Assembly: GCF_035982055.1 (NCBI RefSeq)
Contig: NZ_CP108427.1
Span: forward strand, 9,733,001 to 9,797,000
Direction: 5' to 3'
Source: Streptomyces sp. NBC_01288
GTDB lineage: Bacteria; Actinomycetota; Actinomycetes; Streptomycetales; Streptomycetaceae
DNA length: 64,000 bases
The notes under the pieces were generated by a model. It did no database searches. It worked only from the letters and a program-made list of their open reading frames with translations, and had not been told where the DNA came from. The first letter of the stretch is position 1; the number at the start of each line of letters is the position of its first letter. The position numbers and the translations under genes were made by a program. Positions 27,046 to 35,986 of the stretch are shown in pieces.

Positions 27046-28632
27046 TCAGGGGACCACGGTGCTGTCCGGCTGGCACGAACTCCCGCTGGCCGGCAGGGAA
27101 CCGTAGAGCAGGAAGTCGTCGACCTTGGTGTGCACACACTTGGACGACGCGTAACCGGTGTGGCCCTCACCCTTGTTGTCCAGCACCACAGCCGAGGAAC
27201 CGAGCCGCTGGGCCGTCTCCACGGTCCAGCGGTACGGCGTCGCCGGGTCGCCCCGGGTCCCGACGAGCAGCATCTTCGGCGAGCCCACGTTCTTGACGTC
27301 GTCGCGGATGTAGTCGGTGCCCCGGGGACGGCCGTAGCACATCAATACCTCGGTGAGCCGGTAGCGGCCGAAGACCGGTGAGGCCTCCTCGTACCGGGCG
27401 CGCAGGCCGTCCAGGTTCTTGGTGATCTGCTCGGCGGTGGGGCGGTCGGGGTCGTCGGCGCAGTTGACGGCCATCAGCGCCGCTGGGAGGTTGTCGAGCG
27501 GGACGTCCTGGGCGTCGACGACCCCGCCGCCCCCGCCGAGGTGGGGCAGCCCGGTGCCGCCCGACGAGAACGCCATGATGGCGCGCGTGTCACCGTCCTC
27601 CACGAGAGAGGCGATGGCCCGCTCCAGCGTCGGCCACATCTGCTTGCTGTACAGCGCCTGACTGATGGCACCCACCAGGTCCTGACCGGAGAACGCGTCA
27701 CCGAAGTCCGTCTGCACCGGGTCCTGGTCGAGCGAGCGGACGAGGTGTACGGCCCGGTCCGGCGCCGACCGCGCGTCCGTCCCGAAGGGGCAGGCGATGT
27801 CCTGCACACACCAGTTGAGGAAGTCCTCCAGCGCCGTCTGCTGCCCCTCGGCGCCCGCGATCCCTTGCTCGGAGAGCGGTTCGGTGAGGGTGTCGACGCC
27901 GTCGAGCACCAACCGGCCGACCTTCTTGGGGAATTGGGCCGCGTACACCGCGCCGAGCCGCGTTCCGTACGAGAAACCGAGGTAGTTGAGCTTCTTGTCG
28001 CCGAGGGCCTGGCGCATCACGTCCAGGTCCCGGGAGGCGTTGACCGTGCCGATGTGGGGCAGGACCGGGCCGGAGTACTTGGCGCAGGTGGCGGCCGCCT
28101 TCCGCAACTGCCTGAGCACGACCTTCGGATCACTGCTCTCGGTGGTGTCCTCGTCGATCGCGGCCGAGCCCTGGTCGGAGCCCTCGCCACAACTCACGGG
28201 TGATGACTGGCCGACGCCGCGCGGATCGAACGTGACGACGTCGTAGCCGTTCGTCAGATCCATGAACTCCTTGCCGTCCGAGGCGAGTTCACTGACCCCC
28301 GCGCCACCGGGACCGCCGAAGTTCAGCAGCACCGACCCCCTCGACTTCCCGGTCGCCCGGTAACGGGCCAGCGCGAGATCGAGCGTCCCACCGCCGGGCT
28401 TCGCGTAGTCGAGCGGGACGGTGACGGTCCCGCACTGAAGGTCCTTGGGCGCGTCCGGGGTCTTGCACGCGGCCCACTTCACCTTCTGCCGGTAGAACCG
28501 GGACAGGTCGGCCTGTGGCCGGTCGTCGGCGGTGGCGAGCGCGGGCAGCCCCGCGCCGAGCAGTGCCAGTGTGAGGACCCCGGTGAACGCGCACCGCCGG
28601 AACGCGGGCCGCGAGGACAGCTTGGCCAGCAT
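27046..28632 (-). CDS. Secreted alpha/beta hydrolase, tripeptidyl aminopeptidase (Tap/SlpD) family
   Basis: 528 residues. The start at 28632 has GGAGG 6 nt upstream; an in-frame upstream ATG (28755) does not. A signal peptide is clear (RRCAFTGVLTLALLGAGLPALATA, cut near residue 35). The N-terminal segment FYRQKVKWAACKTP is typical of the family. The catalytic triad is Ser in GFSYGTRLG (~200), Asp in VGTRGDPATP (~455) and His in GEGHTGYAS (~487). LNFGGPGGAG forms the oxyanion region. The expected activity is release of tripeptides or dipeptides from protein N-termini outside the cell. Cys pairs near the C-terminus (SSKCVHTK, SSCQPD) may form a disulfide. Confidence 0.88.
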   Translation of the reverse strand: MLAKLSSRPAFRRCAFTGVLTLALLGAGLPALATADDRPQADLSRFYRQKVKWAACKTPDAPKDLQCGTVTVPLDYAKPGGGTLDLALARYRATGKSRGSVLLNFGGPGGAGVSELASDGKEFMDLTNGYDVVTFDPRGVGQSSPVSCGEGSDQGSAAIDEDTTESSDPKVVLRQLRKAAATCAKYSGPVLPHIGTVNASRDLDVMRQALGDKKLNYLGFSYGTRLGAVYAAQFPKKVGRLVLDGVDTLTEPLSEQGIAGAEGQQTALEDFLNWCVQDIACPFGTDARSAPDRAVHLVRSLDQDPVQTDFGDAFSGQDLVGAISQALYSKQMWPTLERAIASLVEDGDTRAIMAFSSGGTGLPHLGGGGGVVDAQDVPLDNLPAALMAVNCADDPDRPTAEQITKNLDGLRARYEEASPVFGRYRLTEVLMCYGRPRGTDYIRDDVKNVGSPKMLLVGTRGDPATPYRWTVETAQRLGSSAVVLDNKGEGHTGYASSKCVHTKVDDFLLYGSLPASGSSCQPDSTVVP

Positions 28633-28925
28633 CAATGCCTCCAAGAACGCGCCGTGACCAGCGCCTTCGATCACGATAAGCGGGCCTCGCGGGCCCCGCC
28701 TCCCGGCGGGCGGACCGGCGATCGGTGCCGTATTCTGCGCCCCTTCAATAGGCATAAGCGGTTTTCCGACTAATAGTTTGTGACCGATGAGGATTCGTTA
28801 CGAGTAGTTCGATAACCGTGACGCTCGATGGAGTGAAAGGCCGATAAGCCATAACTCGGATGGTGCGCCCGCGTTTTATCCGGTGCGGGTGAGTGCCCGC
28901 TACATCTCTGGAAGGCAGGGACCCT
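28633..28925. other. Intergenic region between the hydrolase and the chaplin gene
   Basis: This 293-bp divergent region has no gene. An AT-richer stretch at 28751-28815 (GGTTTTCCGACTAATAGTTTG) probably carries the chaplin promoter. I could not place a sigma-factor consensus with confidence. GGAAGG and CAGGGA at 28910-28922 provide the chaplin ribosome site. Confidence 0.5.
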
Positions 28926-29621
28926 ATGAAACGGGTTACCCGAAACGGTGTGATCGCCGTCGCCGCCGCATCCGGTGCGATGGCCATGGCGATGCCGGCG
29001 TTCGCCGATTCCGGTGCGGACGGCGCCGCGGCCGGTTCGCCCGGGGTGATCTCCGGCAACACCATTCAGCTCCCGGTGCACGTACCGGTGAACGTGTGCG
29101 GGAACACCGTGAACGTGGTCGGGCTCCTCAATCCCGCCGCGGGGAACACGTGCGCCAATGAAGGCGGCGCGAAAGCGGGCGGTGGCAGGCGGAGCGGCGG
29201 GAAGAGCCCCGGCGGGCCGCACGGCGGTGCCGTCGCACAGGGCGGTGAAAAGGATTCGCCGGGTGTGCTCTCCGGCAACGGAGTGCAGCTCCCGATCCAC
29301 CTCCCCGTGAACCTCAGCGGCAATTCCGTGAGCGTGGTCGGCGTCGGCAACCCGACCGTGGGCAACCACTCCGAGAACACCTCGGGAGACCACCCCCACC
29401 ACCCGACGCGGCCGACCCCCGCGCCGCCCACGCCGGCGAAGCCGCACCCCGGCCCGAAGCCGATGACGGAGGTGAAGGGACACCCCGCCCCACCCGCCGC
29501 CGAGGCGTCCCTCGCCCACACGGGCGCCGACGGCACCGTCCCGGCCGCCGTCACGAGCGCGGCTCTCCTCCTGGGCGGCGCCGCCCTGTACCGGCGCCAC
29601 CGCCCCAGGGCGGGTCGCTGA
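28926..29621 (+). CDS. Long chaplin with two chaplin domains and a sortase signal
   Basis: 231 residues: a signal peptide (1-27, MAMAMPAFA), chaplin domain 1 (~38-77, GVISGNTIQLPVHVPVNVCG), a Gly/Arg linker, chaplin domain 2 (~115-155, GVLSGNGVQLPIHLPVNLSG), a Pro-rich wall-spanning segment (~160-195), LAHTG (~203), a hydrophobic helix and a basic tail. This matches long chaplins (ChpA-C type), which are attached to the wall by class E sortase and help coat aerial hyphae with amyloid fibres. Domain 1 has the usual Cys pair (NVCGNTV and NTCANE). In domain 2 both positions are changed (NLSGNSV and GNHSEN), so no disulfide can form there. Confidence 0.93.
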   Translation: MKRVTRNGVIAVAAASGAMAMAMPAFADSGADGAAAGSPGVISGNTIQLPVHVPVNVCGNTVNVVGLLNPAAGNTCANEGGAKAGGGRRSGGKSPGGPHGGAVAQGGEKDSPGVLSGNGVQLPIHLPVNLSGNSVSVVGVGNPTVGNHSENTSGDHPHHPTRPTPAPPTPAKPHPGPKPMTEVKGHPAPPAAEASLAHTGADGTVPAAVTSAALLLGGAALYRRHRPRAGR

Positions 29622-29696
29622 CCCGAGCACCCGCTCCGGAACGGAAGGCCCCACCGGGTCAGTGACCGGTGGGGCCTCCGTCGAACCGTGGGGAAG

Positions 29697-30608
29697 TCAC
29701 TCGGCCTGCTCCGCCGGAGCCTTCAGGAGTGCGTGGGCCGCCTTGCGGAACGCGGCCAGCAGACGGTTGTGCTCGCCGGCGCGGGTCGCGAGGGCGACGT
29801 GGCTCGGTTCGACGCCGTGGAGGGGGATCGCCAGGATGTCGGGGCGGATCGTCTGACCCGGTTGCAGACCGGCCGTGATGGCGACGGCCTGTCCGTCGGC
29901 GACGAACTCGAACTTGTCCTCCAGGACCCGGACGACCGGACCGCCGGGTGCCGGGCGGCCGTCGGGCCGGGGGTCGATGCGCCAGAAGGCGCTCCACGCC
30001 GGGTCCGCGCCGGGCGTCTGGGGGAGGGGCTCGTCGGCGATGTCGTCCAGGGTGACCGACTCCTTGCCGGCCAGCCGGTGGTCCAGCGGCACGAGCACGA
30101 CACGCGGCTCGTCATAGAGGACCGTGACCTCCAACTGGTCGGTGGCGAACGGCAGTCGGGCCACCACCGCGTCCACCCGCCGGTCGAGCAGGGCGGCGCG
30201 TGTCTCGTCGTAGGCCAGATGCACGACGTGCACATCGGCGTCCGGATGCCGGCGCCGCACCTCACGCACCGCCGGGGTGACGAACAGGTTCGCCATGTAT
30301 CCCACGGTGAGGCGGCTGGGCTCCGCGGCGGCCCGGGTCTCGGCGGCGGCCTGGGCGGTGGAGCGCAACAGCGCCTTGGCGCGAGGCAGGAACACCTCCC
30401 CGGCCTCCGTGAGCCGGGTGCCCTGTGGCGTACGGTCCAGCAGCCGGGCGCCCAACTGCTCCTCCAGTCGCCGCACTTGGCGGCTCAGCGACGGCTGGGT
30501 GATGTGCAGTGCCTCGGCGGCACGGCCGAAGTGACGCTGCTCGGCGACGGCGATGAAGTACCGCACGAGACGCAGTTCGAGATCGGGCGCGGGAGGCAGG
30601 TCCGTCAT
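29697..30608 (-). CDS. LysR-family transcriptional regulator
   Basis: 303 residues, start at 30608. DNA-binding domain: LRLVRYFIAVAEQRHFGRAA, LHITQPSLSRQVRRLE and LLDRTPQGTRLTEAGE. A ligand-binding domain follows from ~95. It is divergent from the NAD-dependent epimerase-like gene, the likely target. On the minus strand TACACT (30615-30620) is 6 nt before the ATG, with no Shine-Dalgarno, so the transcript may be leaderless. Confidence 0.9.
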   Translation of the reverse strand: MTDLPPAPDLELRLVRYFIAVAEQRHFGRAAEALHITQPSLSRQVRRLEEQLGARLLDRTPQGTRLTEAGEVFLPRAKALLRSTAQAAAETRAAAEPSRLTVGYMANLFVTPAVREVRRRHPDADVHVVHLAYDETRAALLDRRVDAVVARLPFATDQLEVTVLYDEPRVVLVPLDHRLAGKESVTLDDIADEPLPQTPGADPAWSAFWRIDPRPDGRPAPGGPVVRVLEDKFEFVADGQAVAITAGLQPGQTIRPDILAIPLHGVEPSHVALATRAGEHNRLLAAFRKAAHALLKAPAEQAE

Positions 30609-30781
30609 GCCCGAAGTGTACGGCGTGAGACGGCGAGGATTGTGGCGACATGGCTTCTGAGCTGCCGTGATGCCTGAGCCGTATTGCGACATGCGAAACA
30701 GGCTTTGGACCCGGAACCCGTGCCCCGCCCACGATGGAGACACAGCACAGCGCGACACGTCGCAGCGCAGGCTCGCCCCAT

Positions 30782-30808
30782 CTCATCGAACTCATCGAAC
30801 TCATCGAA
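30782..30808. repeat. Three tandem copies of a 9-bp repeat in front of an SDR gene
   Basis: CTCATCGAA occurs three times without a gap, directly before the AAGGAA ribosome site and the ATG at 30819. It may be a hypermutable tract that changes 5'-UTR length, or a regulator site. Confidence 0.55.
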
Positions 30809-30818
30809 GGAACGCACC

Positions 30819-31718
30819 ATGCGTGTTTTCGTCACCGGCGCCACTGGGTTCATCGGCTCCGCCGTGGTCCGTGAACTGCTCGACGCCGGGCACACGGTCA
30901 CCGGACTGGCCCGGTCGGACGCGTCCGCCGAGGCGTTGACGGCCGTGGGCGCCGCCGTGCACCGGGGGTCGCTCGACGACCTCGACAGCCTGCGCGCCGG
31001 TGCCGCGGCGGCGGACGGGGTCTGCCATCTGGCGTTCATCCACGACTTCACGGAGTTCGCCGCCAACTGCGCCACCGACCTGCGCGCCATCGAGGCGTTC
31101 GGTGAGCAACTCGCGGGCACCGACAAGCCGTTCGTGGTCACCTCGGGTACGCCCGGGCTCGCCGACGGGAGGGTGGCGACGGAGGAGGACCACGTCGAAC
31201 CCGGGTCGTTCGCGGCGATCCGGCAGCCCTCCGAGATCGCGGCGGTCGCGCTGGCGGAGCGCGGGGTACGGTCGTCGGTCATCCGGCTGCCCCGGTCCGT
31301 GCACGGCACCGGCGACCAGGGATTCGTCCCCCAACTCATCGCCGTCGCACGGGAGAAGGGGCTGTCGGGGTACGTCGGCGAGGGCGCCGCCCGCTGGCCC
31401 GCCGTGCACCGGCTCGACGCGGCCCGGCTGTACCGGTGGGCCCTGGAGTCGGCCCCGGCGGGCGCGCAGTACCACGCGGTCGGCGACGAGGCGCTGCCGC
31501 TCCGCGAGATCGCCGAGGTCATCGCCCGCCGTCTCGACGTCCCGACCGGAAGCGTGCCGCCCCAACAGGCGGTCGAGCACTTCGGGTTCCTCGGCATGGT
31601 CGCCTCGCTGGACTGCCCGGCGTCGAGCACGCTGACGCGGAAGCAGACGGGGTGGGAGCCGGTGGAGGTGGGCTTGATCGCCGACCTTGAGACGGGGCAC
31701 TACTTCGGGGAGGCGTAG
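30819..31718 (+). CDS. NAD(P)-dependent epimerase/dehydratase-like SDR (extended/atypical)
   Basis: 299 residues with a Rossmann motif MRVFVTGATGFIGSAVVREL at the N-terminus. HLAFIHDF follows the third strand and VVTSGTPGLA takes the Ser-strand position. The usual YxxxK is replaced by RQPSEIAAVAL, which lacks both Tyr and Lys, as in atypical SDRs acting on NAD(P) or as sensors. The C-terminal part (VHRLDAARLYRWALE, YHAVGDEALPLREIAEVI) is typical of UDP-sugar-epimerase-related proteins. It is probably controlled by the divergent LysR gene. It ends at a strong bidirectional terminator. Confidence 0.85.
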   Translation: MRVFVTGATGFIGSAVVRELLDAGHTVTGLARSDASAEALTAVGAAVHRGSLDDLDSLRAGAAAADGVCHLAFIHDFTEFAANCATDLRAIEAFGEQLAGTDKPFVVTSGTPGLADGRVATEEDHVEPGSFAAIRQPSEIAAVALAERGVRSSVIRLPRSVHGTGDQGFVPQLIAVAREKGLSGYVGEGAARWPAVHRLDAARLYRWALESAPAGAQYHAVGDEALPLREIAEVIARRLDVPTGSVPPQQAVEHFGFLGMVASLDCPASSTLTRKQTGWEPVEVGLIADLETGHYFGEA

Positions 31719-31722
31719 GAAG

Positions 31723-31768
31723 CCAGGGCCTGTCCGGTCAGCGGGGAGTGGGACCGGACAGGCCCTGG
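31723..31768. terminator. Perfect 17-bp stem-loop, bidirectional terminator
   Basis: CCAGGGCCTGTCCGGTC (31723-31739) and GACCGGACAGGCCCTGG (31752-31768) enclose a 12-nt loop. It lies between the stops of the convergent SDR and alpha-glucosidase genes. Confidence 0.85.
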
Positions 31769-31788
31769 GGATTCGTGGGTGTGGCTCG

Positions 31789-32967
31789 CTACACGGCGAG
31801 CCACACTGCCTGGTCGGGGGCCAGGCGGTTCTTCTCGACAGGACTGCTGGTCAGCAGGACCGAGGCGTGGTCGGGCAACTCGTACGGCTCGGTCGAGAGG
31901 TTGACGACGCAGACGAAGCCGGGTTCGCGGCGGAGGGCGAGGACGCCGGTGGGGGCGTCCAGCCAGGTCAGGCCGCCGTCACCGAGGGCGGGGTGCTCGC
32001 GGCGCAGCAGGAGGGCGGCGCGGTAGAGCTCCAGCATCGAGGTCGCGTCGCCGGTCTGCGCCTCCACCGTGTACGGCGACCAGTCGGCGGGCTGAGGCAG
32101 CCAGGGTGCGGCGGTGGCGCCCCCGGGTACCTCGGGTGCCTCGGGGCTGAAGCCGTACGGCGGGGTCCGCCCCGACCAGGGGATCGGCACCCGGCAGCCG
32201 TCGCGGCCTCGGTCGGTGTGTCCGGAGCGTTCCCAGACGGGGTCCTGGAGGGCGGTCTCGGGCAGGTCCTCCACCTCGGGCAGGCCGAGTTCCTCGCCCT
32301 GGTAGACGTAGACGCCGCCGGGGAGGGCGAGCGTGAGGAGGGCGGCGGCGCGGGCGCGCCGGGTGCCCAGTTCGCGGTCGGCGGGGCCGGCGGGGACGTA
32401 GGACTCGTTGGCCACCCACTTCCTGGCGGCGTCACGGCCGTGGCGGCTGGCGTGGCGCATGACGTCGTGGTTGGACATGACCCAGGTGGCCGGGGCGCCG
32501 ACCGTGCCGAGCATCGCGACGGTGTCGTCGATGACGGCGCGCAGCTCCTTCGCGTCCCAACTGGCCATGAGGTAGTCGAAGTTGAAGGCGGTGTGCAGGA
32601 CGTCCGGGCGGAGGTAGGCGGCGAGCCGCTCGGGGGTGTCCGTCCACGCCTCGGCGACGAAGGCGCGGTCGCCGGGGTACTCGTCGGCCACCTTGCGCCA
32701 GGCGCGGTAGATGTCGTGGACCTCGTCGCGGTCCCAGAAGGGGTGCGTGCCGCCGTCGTGGCCGGCCAGGTCCGGCAGTTCGGGGTCCTTGACGAGGCCG
32801 TGGGCCACGTCGATACGGAAGCCGTCCACGCCGCGCTCGAACCAGAACCGCAGGACGGACTCGAACTCCGCGTGCACGTCCGGGTGTTGCCAGTTGAGGT
32901 CCGGCTGCTGAGGGGTGAAGAGGTGCAGATACCACTCGCCGTCGGCCACCCGGGTCCAGGCCGGGCC
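31789..32967 (-). pseudogene. GH13 alpha-glucosidase, 5'-truncated
   Basis: About 393 codons remain. The coding signal begins abruptly with GPAWTRVADGEWYLHLFTPQ (residues that lie ~170 into normal Streptomyces alpha-glucosidases of ~550 residues). It then continues with the GH13 motifs GFRIDVAHG (nucleophile Asp), FVAEAW (acid/base Glu) and VMSNHDV, through to a normal C-terminus. The N-terminal strands, including conserved region I (VPNHSSD type), are gone. Upstream of 32967 the frame is open but runs antisense to the solute-binding protein. The protein cannot form the full barrel and is presumably inactive. The alternative is an assembly error at this point. Confidence 0.85.
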
Positions 32968-32970
32968 GGC

Positions 32971-33474
32971 CCCGGTACGACAGCCGACTTCTTCGCCGGT
33001 GACGCCGCCTTCACCGTCGCTCAGGTCTCCCGCGCCTCGCTGCTCACCGACAAGTTCAAGTACGCGCTCTACCCCCTGCCGGCGGGCCCGGCCGGCAAGT
33101 ACTCCGTCATCGGCCAGGCAGGCGTGGGCGTCCTGACGGCGAGCAAGCACAAGACGCAGGCCACCGACTTCCTCGCCTACATGACGAACCCGGCGAACTC
33201 GGCGAAGCTGGCCCAGTTCTTCCCGCCGCCCCGGAAGTCGCTGCTCACCGGAGCGAAGCTCGCCGCCGACAACAAGGTGCTGACCGCCGCGCAACTCCAG
33301 CAGGCCGTGGTCGACCAGCTGCCGAACGCCGTCACCCTGCCCAACCACACCAGCCCGGCCGAGATCGCCCAGAAGGGCAAGACCGCACTGGACGCCATGT
33401 GGAAGGCCGACGCCGACATCCCCGCCGTACTGAAGTCGGTCTGCTCCGCGATCGAACCGATCCTGGCCAAGTAA
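32971..33474 (+). pseudogene. Sugar ABC transporter solute-binding protein, 5'-truncated
   Basis: The last ~168 codons of a family-1 solute-binding protein: TTADFFAGDAAFTVAQVSRA, YALYPLPAGPAGKYSVIGQA, GVLTASKHKTQATDFLAYMT and KTALDAMWKADADIPAVLKS. Intact relatives have ~430 residues with a lipoprotein signal, so more than half, with start and promoter, is lost. The frame joins the antisense of the alpha-glucosidase at ~32965-32975. It is 2 bp from the first permease, so the original order was binding protein-permease-permease. Confidence 0.85.
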
Positions 33475-33476
33475 CC

Positions 33477-34442
33477 ATGGCCGCCCTCACGAAGCCCCCG
33501 GCGATGACACCCGACGCCTCCCGGGCACGGGCAGGAGCCCGGAGCGCCGCCGCCCCACCGTTCTGGACGAGCCGGCGCAGGGATGTGCTCGCCGGCTATC
33601 TGTTCATCGCTCCGCAGCTCGCCGGGGTCGTGCTGTTCGTGCTGATCCCGGTCGGACTGGCGATCTGGTACAGCCTGAGCGACTGGAACGTCTTCACCGG
33701 CGAGCAGACCTTCGTCGGAACCGACAACTACGCCGCCCTGGCCGACGATCCGCAACTGCCCTCGGTGCTGTGGGCCACCGCCGTCTTCTGCGTCGGTGTC
33801 GTGATCCTCAACATCGGCCTGGGCCTGCTGCTCGCCGTACTCCTGAACCGGCGGTTCCGCGGAGCGACGTTCTTCCGCACCCTGTTCTTCTCCCCGGTCG
33901 TCGTCTCCGTGGTGGCGTGGACCCTGGTCTGGGGCTTCCTGCTCCAGGACAACGGCGGTGTCAACGGCCTGCTCGGCACGGTCGGCATCACGGGTCCGAA
34001 CTGGCTCCAGCACGGCGACACCGCGATGGTGTCGGTGATCATCACGCAGGTGATCCGCAGCGTCGGCGTCAACATGGTGCTCTTCCTTGCCGCGTTGCAG
34101 GGCGTGCCCTCGAATCTGTACGAAGCCGCCCGGATCGATGGTGCGGGAAGCAGGGTGATGTTCACCCGGATCACCCTGCCGCTCATCTCACCGACGGTGC
34201 TGCTGACCTCGATCATCACCATCGTCGGGGCGTTGCAGTCGTTCGCGCAGATCGCCGTACTGACCGGTGGCGGCCCGGAGTTGAGCACCACCGTGCTCGT
34301 GTACTACGTCTTCCAGCAGGCCTTCGAGTTCAACCTCATCGGCTACGGCTCGACGCTGGCCCTGATGCTGCTGTCCTTCGTCATGCTGCTGACCCTGGTG
34401 CAGTGGCAGTTGCGCCGAAAGTGGGTGTTCCATGAGCAGTAA
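33477..34442 (+). CDS. Sugar ABC transporter permease (MalF/UgpA type)
   Basis: 321 residues with a basic N-terminus and six main membrane segments (GYLFIAPQLAGVVLFVLIPV first). The ATPase-contacting EAA loop is YEAARIDGAGSRVMFTRITLP near residue 220. It forms a heterodimer with the next protein for oligosaccharide uptake. As is usual in Streptomyces, no ATPase gene is present; the shared MsiK ATPase would serve. With the binding protein truncated and the operon promoter lost, function is doubtful unless another promoter and binding protein take over. Confidence 0.9.
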   Translation: MAALTKPPAMTPDASRARAGARSAAAPPFWTSRRRDVLAGYLFIAPQLAGVVLFVLIPVGLAIWYSLSDWNVFTGEQTFVGTDNYAALADDPQLPSVLWATAVFCVGVVILNIGLGLLLAVLLNRRFRGATFFRTLFFSPVVVSVVAWTLVWGFLLQDNGGVNGLLGTVGITGPNWLQHGDTAMVSVIITQVIRSVGVNMVLFLAALQGVPSNLYEAARIDGAGSRVMFTRITLPLISPTVLLTSIITIVGALQSFAQIAVLTGGGPELSTTVLVYYVFQQAFEFNLIGYGSTLALMLLSFVMLLTLVQWQLRRKWVFHEQ

Positions 34443-35274
34443 GTCGACGTCCATGCTCCGGCGGGTGTTCCTGGTGACGGCACTCGGCGTGCTGGCCATT
34501 CCGTTCGTGGTGCCGACGATCTGGTTGGTGGCCGCTTCGGTGAAGCCGCTGCCCGAGATCTTCAAGTCCCCTCCGTCGCTGTGGACTTCCGACCCCACGC
34601 TGTCCGCGTACAGCGAGGCGTTCAGCTTCCAGCCCTTCGCCCGGCAGTACGCGAACAGCGTGTACATCGCCGTCCTGGTCACCGTGATCACCCTGCTGGT
34701 CTCCAGCCTCGCCGGGTACGCCTTCGCCCGGATCCGGTTCCCCGGCGCGAACGCCCTCTTCCTGGTGGTGCTGGTCGGCCTCCTGGTGCCCAGCGAGGTG
34801 ACGATCGTGCCCCTGTTCCAGATGTTCAAGCGAGCCGGGATGATCAACACGCACTGGCAGCTGATCCTGGTCACCGCGCTGGCCGGCCCCTGCGTCCTGG
34901 CCACCTTCATCATGCGGCAGTTCTTCATCGCGCTTCCGGCCGAACTGGAGGAGGCGGGCCGGCTGGACGGTCTCGGCCGCCCGGCGCTCTGGTGGCGGAT
35001 CTTCCTGCCGCTGGCCAAGTCGGCGCTGTCCGCGGTCGCGATCCTGACGTTCCTCACCTCGTGGAACCTCTACCTGGAACCCACCGTCTACCTCACCTCG
35101 CCGGAGCTGTTCACGCTGCCGCAGGCACTCACCCGGTTCACCGACTCCTACGGAGGCGAGATGTGGAACACCCAACTGGCGGCCGCCACCATGACCGTCC
35201 TGCCGGTTCTGATCGTCTTCGTCGTCGCCCAGCGTCAGTTCGTCGAGGGCCTGGCCCACTCGGGCCTCAAGTAA
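34432..35274 (+). CDS. Sugar ABC transporter permease (MalG/UgpE type)
   Basis: 280 residues; the start overlaps the end of the upstream permease by 11 bp, so translation is probably coupled. Six membrane segments; the EAA loop is LEEAGRLDGLGRPALWWRIFLP (the family's EAA followed by G at -9 position) around residue 180. The C-terminal LYLEPTVYLTSPELFTLPQAL fits the MalG group. It is the last gene of the damaged operon. Confidence 0.9.
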   Translation: MSSKSTSMLRRVFLVTALGVLAIPFVVPTIWLVAASVKPLPEIFKSPPSLWTSDPTLSAYSEAFSFQPFARQYANSVYIAVLVTVITLLVSSLAGYAFARIRFPGANALFLVVLVGLLVPSEVTIVPLFQMFKRAGMINTHWQLILVTALAGPCVLATFIMRQFFIALPAELEEAGRLDGLGRPALWWRIFLPLAKSALSAVAILTFLTSWNLYLEPTVYLTSPELFTLPQALTRFTDSYGGEMWNTQLAAATMTVLPVLIVFVVAQRQFVEGLAHSGLK

Positions 35275-35326
35275 GGCCGCAGTCAAGTGCCTTGGGCTCG
35301 GCTCGGCCGAGCGAGGGGAGATGGGT

Positions 35327-35986
35327 ATGACCGCTGATGAGGAACTCAACTGGGCGAGCATGCTGCGGTTCGACCAGGAGGGAGGACTGGTGAGCCGCCG
35401 GCACGACGCGGAGGCCGCCGGGCGGCGCGGGGACGCGTCGGAGCGGGCCCGGTACCTCAAGGAGGCGGCGCAACTGGAAATGCTGCCCAGGCTCTGGGAG
35501 TTCGGGGTCCGGCTCACCGAGGACGAGTACCAGGAGGCGGTGCGCGTGCGGTCGTGGATCACCCACGAGCAGACGATCGCCAGACATGAGGAGATGGCGC
35601 GGAAGCATCCGAGGTCGGCCCGGTGGGATCTGGAGCGGATACGCGAACTCCGTGCCGGGACAAGGCACTTCTGGTCCCCGGACGGACACTTCCTCTATGT
35701 CGCCGTCCGTGAGGACGGCCGGTTCGTGGCCAATCACGGATTTCTGACACCCGAGTGGGCCGAACGGCTTCGTCAGGACATGCCGCAGCACGCGAAGCTG
35801 CTGAAGCTGTACGAGAGGAACCAGCGGACCGGACTCGGACACGCGAATGCCCCGGACGGCACGCCCCTCGTCGGAGTCCACGAACCCGACCCGGTGAGGT
35901 TGTGGCGTGAGCGCATCGAGGCCGAATTACGGCGAAGGTCCACCGGCCGGGCCCAGGATCGTGACGCACCAGGGCATCGCGCTTAA
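35327..35986 (+). CDS. Hypothetical charged protein (219 aa)
   Basis: Starts at ATG 35327 because GGGGAG (35315-35320) lies 6 nt before it; the ATG at 35321 directly abuts that site. It is a soluble, Arg/Glu-rich helical protein with a repeated Trp-containing pattern (WEFGVRLTEDEYQEAVRVR, FWSPDGHFLYVAVREDGRF, FLTPEWAERLRQDMP). No family is recognised. A palindrome GCTCGGCCGAGC (35301-35312) just upstream may be a terminator for the permeases or an operator. The 3' end overlaps the convergent MFS gene by 4 bp. Confidence 0.65.
   Translation: MTADEELNWASMLRFDQEGGLVSRRHDAEAAGRRGDASERARYLKEAAQLEMLPRLWEFGVRLTEDEYQEAVRVRSWITHEQTIARHEEMARKHPRSARWDLERIRELRAGTRHFWSPDGHFLYVAVREDGRFVANHGFLTPEWAERLRQDMPQHAKLLKLYERNQRTGLGHANAPDGTPLVGVHEPDPVRLWRERIEAELRRRSTGRAQDRDAPGHRA

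Noticed and set aside
31687..33474. 595-residue frame reading through to the solute-binding protein
   Set aside because: Upstream of ~32970 it is antisense to the alpha-glucosidase. Only the C-terminal ~168 codons have solute-binding homology. It is treated as a truncated gene, not a fusion.
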